Source of the DNA: Bacteroidetes bacterium RIFCSPLOWO2_12_FULL_37_12 | Lineage (GTDB): Bacteria; Bacteroidota; Bacteroidia; 2-12-FULL-37-12 | Direction of reading: 5' to 3' | Assembly (NCBI GenBank): GCA_001769655.1 | Contig: MEPC01000009.1 | Location: forward strand, 1 to 46,943 | Length of the DNA stretch: 46,943 nt | Shown here: in pieces, positions 15,125-23,332 of the stretch | Layout: every line of letters starts with the position of its first letter | Position numbering within the stretch: position 1 is the first letter of the stretch | Program-made: the position numbers and the translations under genes | Notes under the pieces: generated by a model | What the model saw: the letters and a program-made list of their open reading frames with translations, nothing else | Database searches by the model: none | What the model was told of the DNA's origin: nothing

Positions 15125-16801
15125 GTGAAATCAATCCCTAAAAATATTGCCCAACTGCTGAAATCCAATTCAGAGAGATTTCAGAATCATTTGATTTTCC
15201 GTGAAAGAAATAATAACGGATGGAAAGAAATTTCCTGGTCATCCTTTTATAAAAATGTTTTGAAAATTTCCTTTAATCTGAAAGAAAGAGGATTTGAAAA
15301 AGGTGATAAAATGATGATTTATTCCCCGAACAGAGCCGAAATGCTACAACTTAGCTTGGCGGTAATGGCATCGGGTGGCATTTCCGTTCCGGTTTTTGCA
15401 CATTACCGGAGAGATACCATTCTTTCCCTTATTAACCATTCCGATGCGCGTTTTTTGACCTTAGCTGGTGAGTGGCAAGCGGCACAGTTGTCAACTAATC
15501 TGAATTTAAAAGAGGTTTTTATTTTTGATACGATGTCCTCAAAAAATTTCACTCCATTTTTAGAATTATTAGATCCTTATTCGGAAGATTATGAGTTGAA
15601 ATTATCTTCTTCTCCTGATGAAATTTGTCTGAACATGTACACTTCAGGCACCATGGGAATTCCTAAATGCGTTCAATTATCCCATCGAAACATTTTATCA
15701 CAACAAGAAGCAATGTCTCAGCTATGGAATGTAAATGAGAATGACCGTTATTTGTCTTATCTCCCATGGCACCATAGTTTTGGTGGGATTTTTGAACTTT
15801 TTTCTTCATTATACAACGGTGCCACTATGTCATTGGAATCAGGGTTTGGAAAAGATGCCGGAATATTATACGAAAATTGGAAATTGGTGAAACCAACTGT
15901 TTTTTTCAGTGTGCCGCGTGTATATGAAAACCTGATAAACCTTTGCAAGGAAAAGAAGGAAGCCGACAGCAACCTTTTTCATCCTGAATTAAAATTTATT
16001 TTTACCGCCGCCGCTCCATTACCTTCCCATATTTCAGATGAATTTGAAAAAAGAAATATTCCAATCATGGAAGGATGGGGTTTAACAGAAACATCTCCAT
16101 GCTGTACCATTACCCCGCTCGATAAAAAAAGAAAACCGGGGTATGTAGGTTTTCCAATACCGGGTGTCACTTTAAAAATTATGGATGATGGTGAAATTTT
16201 AGTGAAAGGTCCGAATGTGATGGCTGGTTATTATAAAAATGATAATGCCAATAAAGAAGTTTTTGCAGAGGATGGTTGGTTCCGTACTGGCGATGTGGGG
16301 GAAATGACAGAAGACGGGTTGAAATTAATAGCCAGAAAAGACAGGATATTCAAACTTACCAACGGAGAAAAAGTAATCCCTTCAGAATTAGAATCATTAC
16401 TGCAATGTAAGTGTCATTACATTTCTTTTGCCTTTGTAACAGGAAACGGAAAAGATCATCCCGTGGCAATTTTATTTCCTAATCAGCAATTGTTGAGAGA
16501 CCCTTCCTACAATGTGTCACCATTGGACGGATGTTTTTGTCCCCGGTCAATTTATGAACTTGGAAAATGTCTTAGAGGATGTATGTCGGATGTAAACAAT
16601 GAGAATAAAAAGAAATTCACCCGTATAAAATCCATGATGTTGGTTGACGATGAATTATCCATAGAAAAACAAACGCTTACACCCTCCCTGAAAGCGTCGC
16701 CCGGAAATATTCTGAACATTTATAAAGCACATCTGGAAAATTTATATGGTGCAGAAAATTCAGTGAAGGAAAATGTATATGTAATTAACTTAGATCAATA
16801 A
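15125..16801 (+). CDS. AMP-dependent acyl/aryl-CoA ligase (ANL superfamily)
   Basis: A 558-residue adenylate-forming ligase starting at GTG (KSIPKNIAQLL is a normal family N-terminus). It has the P-loop MYTSGTMGIPKCVQLSH (about 176-192), the adenine motif EGWGLTETSP, GWFRTGDVGE, the hinge RKDRIFKLTNGEKV, and the C-terminal lysine region TLTPSLKAS. The architecture is closest to long-chain (FadD15-type) ligases rather than the BadA/BclA benzoate type. It activates a carboxylic acid to its CoA thioester with ATP. It is 25 nt upstream of the BcrB paralogue and probably part of the same operon. Whether the acid is aromatic, alicyclic or 2-hydroxy cannot be read from sequence. Confidence 0.88.
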   Translation: MKSIPKNIAQLLKSNSERFQNHLIFRERNNNGWKEISWSSFYKNVLKISFNLKERGFEKGDKMMIYSPNRAEMLQLSLAVMASGGISVPVFAHYRRDTILSLINHSDARFLTLAGEWQAAQLSTNLNLKEVFIFDTMSSKNFTPFLELLDPYSEDYELKLSSSPDEICLNMYTSGTMGIPKCVQLSHRNILSQQEAMSQLWNVNENDRYLSYLPWHHSFGGIFELFSSLYNGATMSLESGFGKDAGILYENWKLVKPTVFFSVPRVYENLINLCKEKKEADSNLFHPELKFIFTAAAPLPSHISDEFEKRNIPIMEGWGLTETSPCCTITPLDKKRKPGYVGFPIPGVTLKIMDDGEILVKGPNVMAGYYKNDNANKEVFAEDGWFRTGDVGEMTEDGLKLIARKDRIFKLTNGEKVIPSELESLLQCKCHYISFAFVTGNGKDHPVAILFPNQQLLRDPSYNVSPLDGCFCPRSIYELGKCLRGCMSDVNNENKKKFTRIKSMMLVDDELSIEKQTLTPSLKASPGNILNIYKAHLENLYGAENSVKENVYVINLDQ

Positions 16802-16826
16802 AGATATTTGTAACGGCATAAAAATC

Positions 16827-18026
16827 ATGTACGAAATAAAAACCACTTCATTGCTCAAAAAAATCATGAGCGATTATTTCCAATCGTTTCATAATAAAAG
16901 CACACCCGTTGCCTGGTGCACCAGCGTAGGACCCGCTGAATTATTGCGTTCTTTTGGTTTTGAAGTTTACTTTCCTGAAAATCATGGAGCGCTTTTGGGC
17001 GCAAGCCGTACTTCCGGTGATTTTATTCCCGAGGCGGCGAAAAACGGTTATTCAGGAGATATTTGTTCCTATCTGACTTCTGACATTGGTTCTTTTCTTA
17101 AAAAGCAAACTCCTCTTACAAAACAATATGGACTCGACTCAATTCCTAAACCGGATTTGATTGTTTACAATACCAATCAATGCCGCGAAGTCCAGGATTG
17201 GTTCAGCTTTTATGCGAGGGAATTTGATTGCCCTATTTACGGAATAGTGCCACCAAGATATGTAGGGAATATTACCGAAGAAGAAGTGACGGATGTTGTG
17301 GCACAGTTTAAAGGCATGATTTCCGTTTGCGAAAATGTCACCGGAAAAAATTTTGATATAGACAGGTTCCGTGACACTGTACGATTAAGCAAATTAGCAA
17401 CAATGGCATGGAAAGATGTCTTAAACACAGCCCGTCATTCTCCTTCTCCGTTGAGTTTTTTCGATGGTGTCATTCACATGGGACCTATTGTTGTGTTGCG
17501 TGGCACTCAAACCGCGGTTGATTATTATATAAAATTATTGGAGGAACTTAATACGAATCAAAAAAAGGGCTCGGGAATTTTAGACAAAGAAAATTGCCGT
17601 GTGTATTGGGAAGGCATGCCGATCTGGGGGAAATTACGTTCGCTCTCAGAATTATTTTTACGCAACCGGACTGCTGTGGTAGCTTCTACGTATTGCAATA
17701 GCTGGATTTTTGATGATTTTGATGAGAAAGACCCATTCAAATCAACGGCATTAGCTTATACAAAAATATTTATTAACCGTAGCGAGCAGGTAAAACTCGA
17801 AATGATGAAAACCATAATTGAGGACTTCAACATCAACGGGGTTATTTTTCATGATTCCAAAACCTGCTTTAACAATTCTAATGCGCGGTTTGGACTTCCC
17901 TTGCGTCTAAAAGAAATGTGTGGAGTGGAAACATTGATTGTGGAAGGTGACCTGTGTGACTTACACTTTTTTTCGGAAGCGCAGAGTACTACGAAAATTG
18001 AAACCTTTATAGAACAAATGACATGA
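16827..18026 (+). CDS. BcrB/HgdB-family reductase or dehydratase component (BcrB paralogue)
   Basis: A 399-residue protein aligned by eye with BcrB over its length: GYSGDICSYLTSDIGSFL against BcrB GYSEDVCTYVKCDIGMML, SPSPLSFFDGVIHMGPIV, RGTQTAVDYYIKLL, and EGDLCDLHFFS against ESDLVDPRYFS. Cys80 and Cys119 match BcrB Cys91 and Cys126; the equivalent of BcrB Cys96 is serine; an extra Cys31 is present. So the cluster site is altered relative to BcrB. Its stop overlaps by 4 nt (ATGA) the start of a gene whose C-terminal half is a matching ATPase activator. Candidates are a 2-hydroxyacyl-CoA dehydratase subunit, a second ring reductase, or a double-cubane-cluster protein. No separate second dehydratase subunit is adjacent. 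Confidence 0.85.
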   Translation: MYEIKTTSLLKKIMSDYFQSFHNKSTPVAWCTSVGPAELLRSFGFEVYFPENHGALLGASRTSGDFIPEAAKNGYSGDICSYLTSDIGSFLKKQTPLTKQYGLDSIPKPDLIVYNTNQCREVQDWFSFYAREFDCPIYGIVPPRYVGNITEEEVTDVVAQFKGMISVCENVTGKNFDIDRFRDTVRLSKLATMAWKDVLNTARHSPSPLSFFDGVIHMGPIVVLRGTQTAVDYYIKLLEELNTNQKKGSGILDKENCRVYWEGMPIWGKLRSLSELFLRNRTAVVASTYCNSWIFDDFDEKDPFKSTALAYTKIFINRSEQVKLEMMKTIIEDFNINGVIFHDSKTCFNNSNARFGLPLRLKEMCGVETLIVEGDLCDLHFFSEAQSTTKIETFIEQMT

Positions 18027-19801
18027 AAATCGGTATTATCGGTCTTGGACCTGTTGGACAAATTTTAGCTGTACACCTGGCAGAAGCCGGCTTTGAAGTG
18101 GCACTCTGTGATGTGGATACTGCCAAATTGAAGAAAATTCAAAAGGAAGGTATTATTCTGGAAGGGAAAATTAATAAGACAAGAAAATTTACAAATATCG
18201 TTTCTCAGGTAAAAGAATTGGTGGCGCTTGATATTGATTTGCTGATATTTTCGGTAAAGGTTTATCAGACCACTGCCATTGCTACGGAGGCATATCGAAT
18301 GAATGCCAACCGGTTTTGTGTAATGAGCGCTCAGAATGGAATTGACGTTGAAAAAAATCTGAGCGCTATTTTCGGAGAGAAAAAAACGTTACGACTTGTC
18401 ATTAATTTTGCAGGAAATCCTACAGATTTACATCACATCAACATTACTTTTTTCAACGCGCCGAATTACCTGGCTTCAGTGGACGATTCCCAGACAGAAA
18501 TTTGTGAAAGAATTTCCACTGCTTTAAACAGGGTTTCGTTAGATACCGTTGCCGTTGATTCATTTCAGCTTCAGAATAAAATCTGGGAAAAAACTATCTT
18601 AAATTCATCGTTGAGCGCTTTGTGTGGTTTAACGGGTCTTACCATGCGGCAGGCAATGGAACTGAGTGACACGTACGATATAGTTGAGCAAGTGATAGTG
18701 GAATCGGTTAAGGTGGCGGAGGCGGAAGATATTCGCTTTGGCGAAAATTTTATAAAAAAATGCCTGAGGTATCTGAAAAGAGCCGGTGACCATCTTCCTT
18801 CTCTTGCACTGGATATGCTGAACAACCGTCAGACAGAGATTGATTATTTTAACGGTAAAATTGTCTTCTATGGAAAAAAGCATTATGTAAAGACACCCTT
18901 GAATCAGGTTTTTACAAATCTTGTTCATGCGCACAAAGGAAGAAAAGAAACACCCGCTCAATCGTTGCTTCGCGATACCTTGATTACCATTCATCAAAAA
19001 AGCAACGTAAACGGCAAGAGCAAAACAGGTAAAAAATATTTTCTCGGCGTTGACCTGGGTTCCTATTTTACCAAAATTACCGTACTCGATGAAAAAGGAG
19101 AAGTAACGTATCGCGAGTTGTTAAAGACCATGAACCGTGATAAAAAATCTTTGTACAACGCCTTATCACAGATTCAGGATAGCTTTAATATTGAGTCCAT
19201 CTGTGCAACAGGATACGGGAGAGAACATTTTCATAATGCTGATCTTACTAAAACGGAAGTTACCTGCGCTTCCAAAGGACTTTCGAGCCAGTTCCCTGTG
19301 AGGAAAAACATCATTGACATCGGAGCGGAAGACATAAAGGTAATTCGTTCGTCAGAAACCGGCAAGGTGGAAGAATTTTTTATGAATAATAAATGTGCGG
19401 CGGGAACGGGAGCATTTATTGTGGAATCTGCGGAACGGGCGGAAATTCCGCTTGAGAAAATGAGTGAGTTTGCCAGCCGTTCAAATTCCAACAAAGAGCT
19501 AAATAGTTTTTGTACCGTATTTGCAAAAACTGAAATCATGAGCTGGATATTTGATGACACAAGCCACGAAGACATTGCAAGGGGAATTTATCTCGCCATT
19601 TCCAACCGAATCAATAAAATTAAAACAGAACAAGGTCTGCCATTGTATTTAATTGGAGGCGTTATTGCCCATCATTCCTATTTTAAAAATGTGCTCAGCG
19701 AAAAAATGAACACCGAAGTGTTGATTCCTGAACATCCGCAATTTGTAGTTTCGTATGGAGCGGCTTTGTTTGCGAGGGAGAATGGGGGGAAGGTAGGATA
19801 A
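18023..19801 (+). CDS. Fusion: ketopantoate-reductase-like dehydrogenase + BadF/BcrA-type ATPase activator
   Basis: A 592-residue two-domain protein. Residues 1 to ~310 are a PanE/ApbA-type dehydrogenase: GLGPVGQILAVHLAEAGF (NAD(P) site), SAQNGIDVEKNL, EKTILNSSLSALCGLTG and RQTEIDYFNGKIV, so the usual lysine, asparagine and glutamate positions are kept. After a ~25-residue linker rich in K, S and N, residues ~338-592 are a short BadF-type ATPase: GVDLGSYFTKITVLD, IDIGAEDIKVI, NNKCAAGTGAFIVESAERA and SFCTVFAKTEI. Cys458 and Cys497 are 39 residues apart, as in BcrA and BcrD. The ATPase should form a [4Fe-4S]-bridged homodimer that activates the BcrB paralogue it overlaps by 4 nt. I know of no described protein with this architecture. 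Confidence 0.88.
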   Translation: MKIGIIGLGPVGQILAVHLAEAGFEVALCDVDTAKLKKIQKEGIILEGKINKTRKFTNIVSQVKELVALDIDLLIFSVKVYQTTAIATEAYRMNANRFCVMSAQNGIDVEKNLSAIFGEKKTLRLVINFAGNPTDLHHINITFFNAPNYLASVDDSQTEICERISTALNRVSLDTVAVDSFQLQNKIWEKTILNSSLSALCGLTGLTMRQAMELSDTYDIVEQVIVESVKVAEAEDIRFGENFIKKCLRYLKRAGDHLPSLALDMLNNRQTEIDYFNGKIVFYGKKHYVKTPLNQVFTNLVHAHKGRKETPAQSLLRDTLITIHQKSNVNGKSKTGKKYFLGVDLGSYFTKITVLDEKGEVTYRELLKTMNRDKKSLYNALSQIQDSFNIESICATGYGREHFHNADLTKTEVTCASKGLSSQFPVRKNIIDIGAEDIKVIRSSETGKVEEFFMNNKCAAGTGAFIVESAERAEIPLEKMSEFASRSNSNKELNSFCTVFAKTEIMSWIFDDTSHEDIARGIYLAISNRINKIKTEQGLPLYLIGGVIAHHSYFKNVLSEKMNTEVLIPEHPQFVVSYGAALFARENGGKVG

Positions 19802-19905
19802 GGATAAAGATAAAAGGTTAAAGGATAAAAGATAAAATAAGTGCCTTCCTTTATCCTTTATCCTTTATCCTTTCACCTTTTATCTTTCACCTTCACCTTC
19901 ACCCC
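19802..19905. repeat. Low-complexity inverted array between convergent genes
   Basis: Purine-rich AGGATAAA/GATAAAAGGT words on the left are mirrored by TTTATCC (three tandem copies) and CACCTTTTATC on the right, giving a long imperfect hairpin. It lies between the convergent activator fusion and TPR genes, could terminate both, and its right part encodes the odd GEGEGER C-terminus of the TPR protein. Confidence 0.55.
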
Positions 19906-22849
19906 TCCTCCTCTTATCCCTCAAAATCTTCCTCTTCATCCTCCCCTCCAATACTTCATGCAAAGGCGCAAGACATGCGGCTATGACAGAGTTGGCGAGC
20001 AGGTTTATGATTGCATTGCCATCCGCGAACATATCAATGTATGGATTTAAAAACACCAGCGTTAGTTCAAAAAACATCATGAATACTACGAATACCAATC
20101 CCTCTATAAAATGGATGGATAAGGGAAGTTTAACCGCATAGAGCAGTAGTCCAATAATTAATATCACAAGCACAATAAACACTCCGGACACGGTGAGCAT
20201 ATCGTTTCTTTGTTTTTCTTCTTTAGCTATTTTTGCCAGGTCTTCTTCCTGGTATTTTCGTTGCCGTTCCTGCTTTTCCCACTCGTACTTTTCTTCCAAG
20301 CCCCCAATTTCCTTGCTTTTTTCTTCATTGAATATGGAATCTTTGTATGTAGAATAATCCTGATGGTATTGGTAGGCGGCTTTGTGGTTGTTTATTTTAG
20401 CGTAAGTTCTGGCAAGGTTGTCAGATGTATTCATTACCATATATTTATCTCCAATCTCTTGTGAAAGAGCTAATCCCTTTAATAAATAATCAAGAGCGTT
20501 ATCATATTTTCCCAACTCACTAAATAATTCACCCATGTTATTCATACTTGTAGCTACCCCTGCTTTATTACCCATTTCTTCTTCTATTTTCATTGACTGA
20601 ATATAATAATAAAGCGCACTATCTTTTTTGTTTTGATAATCATAAACAATCCCGATATTATTCAAACAGCTTGCATACTCATTGTTGTTTTTCATTCCAA
20701 TGGATTCATATATTATTAAACTTCTCTGATAAAATTCCAATGCCCGGTCATATTTGTCTTGTGTCATATATACAACCCCGATATTATTCAAACTCATTGC
20801 ATACTCTTTAGTGTTTTCCATTCCAATGGATTCATATATTCTTGCACTTCTCAGATAAAATTCCAATGCGCGGTCATATTCTATTAGAAATTGATAAACG
20901 GCACCGATATTATTCAAATTGGTTGCATACCCTTCACTGTTTTCCATTCCAAGGGAATCATATATTATTAATGATTTAAGGTAATGAGCCAATGCCTGAG
21001 GGTAGTTGGAGAGATTATACTGAACAATTCCAATATTTTGGTAACAATCTACTTCTGATTGTGAATGTTTTATTTTTTGGCTGAGTTCTAGGGCTTGTTG
21101 AAGGTAAGGCAAGGACTCTTTTGGGTTGTGTAACGCTATACCTATTTCTAATAATAATTTAATTTTTACTGTGTCATCTTTGGTGTTGGATAGGAGAGAT
21201 TTGAGGGAATCTATTTTAGAATTGTTATATTGTTGAATTGTTATATTGTTGGAGGAATCTTGCGGAGTGTCGGTGTTCGTTTGTGTGACACTAACGAAGG
21301 CGGAGAACTGTAATGCGGTACAAGAAAGAAGCAAGTAGATGATAAATATGCCCAAATTATTTGATGTTGGATTTTGGCTTCCTACTTGGGACTTGGAACT
21401 TGAAACTTGAAACTTGGAACTTCCAAACTTCGCGAGGTATCCGCTCACTCGCTTCTCCAACCACTTGTGTGCAGGAAAGAAAATGCCTGCCACAACGCAG
21501 TTGAGTGCAAATAGTGCAAGTATTTTCTCTTGTGCTAATTTTAGAATTTGCGGTTCAAGGATGAGCAGGGTTAGTTCCAACAGCATCATGAACGCAAAGA
21601 AAAGTAGTCGTGCCGCCCATAGCACAGGAAACCTTTTTCTTACCAAAAATATTACGATAAATATAAAGGCAATAATGCCCAGAAAACTCCACGAAAAGGT
21701 TATCATCCTGCTTCTGAACGCTAACTCTTTTGCAAGCAGGCGGTCTTGTTTTTCTTTGCGGTCGTTGATTTCTTTTTGCTTATCCAACTCGTAGCGGGTT
21801 TCCAACGCCCCGATTTCCTTGCTTTTTTCTTCATTGAATATGGAATCCTTGTAAGTGGAAAATTCCTGATGGTATTGGTAGGCGGCTTTGTGGTTGTCTA
21901 ATTGGGCGTAGGTGTTTGCAAGGTTTGTAGCGATATTCATTACCATATATTTATCTCCTATCTCTTGTGAAAGAACTAATCCCTTTAATAAATAATCAAG
22001 AGCGCTATCATATTTCCCCAACTCGCTAAATAATTCACCAATGTTACCCATGCTTGTTGCAATCCCTGCTTTATCACCTATTTCTTCTTGTATTTTCAGT
22101 GCACGGATAAAATAATAAAGCACACTGTCTTTTTTGTTTTTATTATAATTGACAATTCCGATATTACTCAAACTGTTTGTATACTCTTTGGTGTTTTTCA
22201 TTCCAATGGATTCTAAAATTGTTAAACTTCTCTGATAAAATTCCAATGCCTGGTCATATTCGCCTTGTATATCATAAACAATCCCGATATTATTCAAATT
22301 GTTTGCATATTCGTTGCTGTTGTCCATTCCAAGGGATTTCTTTATTGATAAACTTCTCTCATGAAATTCCAATGCCCGATCATATTCGCTTAACATTCTA
22401 TAAACAATTCCGATATTATTCAAAATTCTTGCATAATTTTTGCTGTTTTCCATTCCAAGAGATTCTTTTATTCTTAATGATTTAAGGTAATGAGCCAATG
22501 CCTGCGGGTAGTTGGAAAGATTAAACTGAACAATTCCAATATCATTGTAAAACTCTGCTTCTGACTGTGAATGTTTTATTTTTTGGCTGAGATCAAGGGC
22601 TTGTTGGTAGTATGGGAGGGATTCTTTTGAGTTGTGTAACGATATGCCTATTTGTCTTAATAATTCAATTTTGGAGGTGTCTTCTTTGGTAGTGGATAAG
22701 AGGGTTTTGAGGGAGTCAATTTTAGCATTATTCAATTGTTGAGATTTTGAGTTGTTGGAGGAATCCTGCAGAGTATCTGCATTGGTAGTTAGCGTAAGGC
22801 AACTGCAAAAAATAATTTTATAAAAAAACGTGAGTGTTTTATTTATCAT
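19880..22849 (-). CDS. Tandem-duplicated TPR membrane protein (two fused paralogues)
   Basis: Start ATG at 22849 (MINKTLTFFYKIIF, signal-like), giving 989 residues. The protein is two homologous halves. Each has a hydrophobic N-terminus, a DTxQDSSNN segment, about six or seven TPR units (e.g. YANNLNNIGIVYDIQGEYDQ), a KDSIFNEEKSKEIG coiled coil and about three membrane helices. TPR arrays of this kind usually sense or scaffold and often precede kinase or HTH output domains in Bacteroidota; none is present here. The joint between halves (about 21300-21440) reads as low-complexity FGSSKFQVSSSKSQVGSQ, translated from intergenic-type filler, so two tandem genes appear to have fused. Cellular role unknown. 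Confidence 0.75.
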   Translation of the reverse strand: MINKTLTFFYKIIFCSCLTLTTNADTLQDSSNNSKSQQLNNAKIDSLKTLLSTTKEDTSKIELLRQIGISLHNSKESLPYYQQALDLSQKIKHSQSEAEFYNDIGIVQFNLSNYPQALAHYLKSLRIKESLGMENSKNYARILNNIGIVYRMLSEYDRALEFHERSLSIKKSLGMDNSNEYANNLNNIGIVYDIQGEYDQALEFYQRSLTILESIGMKNTKEYTNSLSNIGIVNYNKNKKDSVLYYFIRALKIQEEIGDKAGIATSMGNIGELFSELGKYDSALDYLLKGLVLSQEIGDKYMVMNIATNLANTYAQLDNHKAAYQYHQEFSTYKDSIFNEEKSKEIGALETRYELDKQKEINDRKEKQDRLLAKELAFRSRMITFSWSFLGIIAFIFIVIFLVRKRFPVLWAARLLFFAFMMLLELTLLILEPQILKLAQEKILALFALNCVVAGIFFPAHKWLEKRVSGYLAKFGSSKFQVSSSKSQVGSQNPTSNNLGIFIIYLLLSCTALQFSAFVSVTQTNTDTPQDSSNNITIQQYNNSKIDSLKSLLSNTKDDTVKIKLLLEIGIALHNPKESLPYLQQALELSQKIKHSQSEVDCYQNIGIVQYNLSNYPQALAHYLKSLIIYDSLGMENSEGYATNLNNIGAVYQFLIEYDRALEFYLRSARIYESIGMENTKEYAMSLNNIGVVYMTQDKYDRALEFYQRSLIIYESIGMKNNNEYASCLNNIGIVYDYQNKKDSALYYYIQSMKIEEEMGNKAGVATSMNNMGELFSELGKYDNALDYLLKGLALSQEIGDKYMVMNTSDNLARTYAKINNHKAAYQYHQDYSTYKDSIFNEEKSKEIGGLEEKYEWEKQERQRKYQEEDLAKIAKEEKQRNDMLTVSGVFIVLVILIIGLLLYAVKLPLSIHFIEGLVFVVFMMFFELTLVFLNPYIDMFADGNAIINLLANSVIAACLAPLHEVLEGRMKRKILRDKRRRGEGEGER

Positions 22850-22919
22850 CTTAATGCAAACCGTAATTCCTCCATACTTGCCGATAAAAATAACAAAATA
22901 AAAATATCCACCTTTAAAA

Positions 22920-23180
22920 TTCAAAAGTGCCGTAGGCACTATTTAATTTTGTAAGGACGGACTTTAGTCCGTCCTTCAAATCTGTACGTTTTACGGCCAG
23001 AAGTGCCGTAGGCACGACTCATATCAGATCCTTAAAAAGTATCTTTTGTCATACGATACTTCAAACTTTTTAAAAACTCCAGATACTCTTCTCTAAACGT
23101 TTGTTTTTTTGATGTTTTTCCTGATTGTAACAACCGACTTCAGTCCGTTGTTACAACATGGTTAATTCCTACGGAACTTA
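22920..23180. repeat. REP-type palindrome region A with transposase remnant
   Basis: This region holds the palindromic words GTGCCGTAGGCAC and GGACTTTAGTCC and, on the other side of a transposase fragment, GACTTCAGTCCGTTG and TCCTACGGAACT. About 190 bp are strongly similar to region B at 27184-27480, in the same orientation. The remaining 23181-23281 sequence shows nothing recognisable before the promoter of the next gene. Confidence 0.75.
23019..23114 (-). pseudogene. 3' fragment of REP-associated (Y1/IS200-type) transposase, frameshifted
   Basis: Read on the minus strand this gives KKQTFREEYLEFLK, then a one-base deletion disrupts the remainder, which in the other frame reads KFEVSYDKRY. 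This is the C-terminal end I associate with Bacteroidota REP-associated tyrosine transposases (TnpA-REP). Only ~30 codons remain. A better-preserved equivalent lies at 27277-27375. Confidence 0.6.
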
Positions 23181-23281
23181 AATGCAAAGATATATCATTA
23201 CTAACATTACTTATAACACCTCAAAATAAGAATTAGCAGTTTTCCGTCTTCCAGCTGAATAGTTACGAGAAAAGTATTTAT

Positions 23282-23314
23282 TTTGGGATTTATTACTTAA
23301 ATAGTATAGATTTG
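23282..23314 (+). promoter_or_regulatory. Bacteroidota-type promoter of the HD/SpoIIE gene
   Basis: TTTG (23282-23285), 21-bp spacer, TAGATTTG (23307-23314), an exact TAnnTTTG -7 box. It ends 18 nt before the ATG at 23333, which argues against the in-frame TTG at 23312 that lies inside the box. Confidence 0.6.
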
Positions 23315-23332
23315 CTTTTTAATTCGTTTTAT

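Noticed and set aside
15125-16801. Benzoate-CoA ligase (BadA/BclA) assignment
   Set aside because: Length and motif arrangement look closer to FadD15-type long-chain ligases; substrate is left open.
16827-18026. Second copy of a complete benzoyl-CoA reductase
   Set aside because: Only a BcrB-like subunit and one ATPase domain are present; no second BcrC, and one BcrB-type cysteine is replaced by serine. It is treated as a different module.
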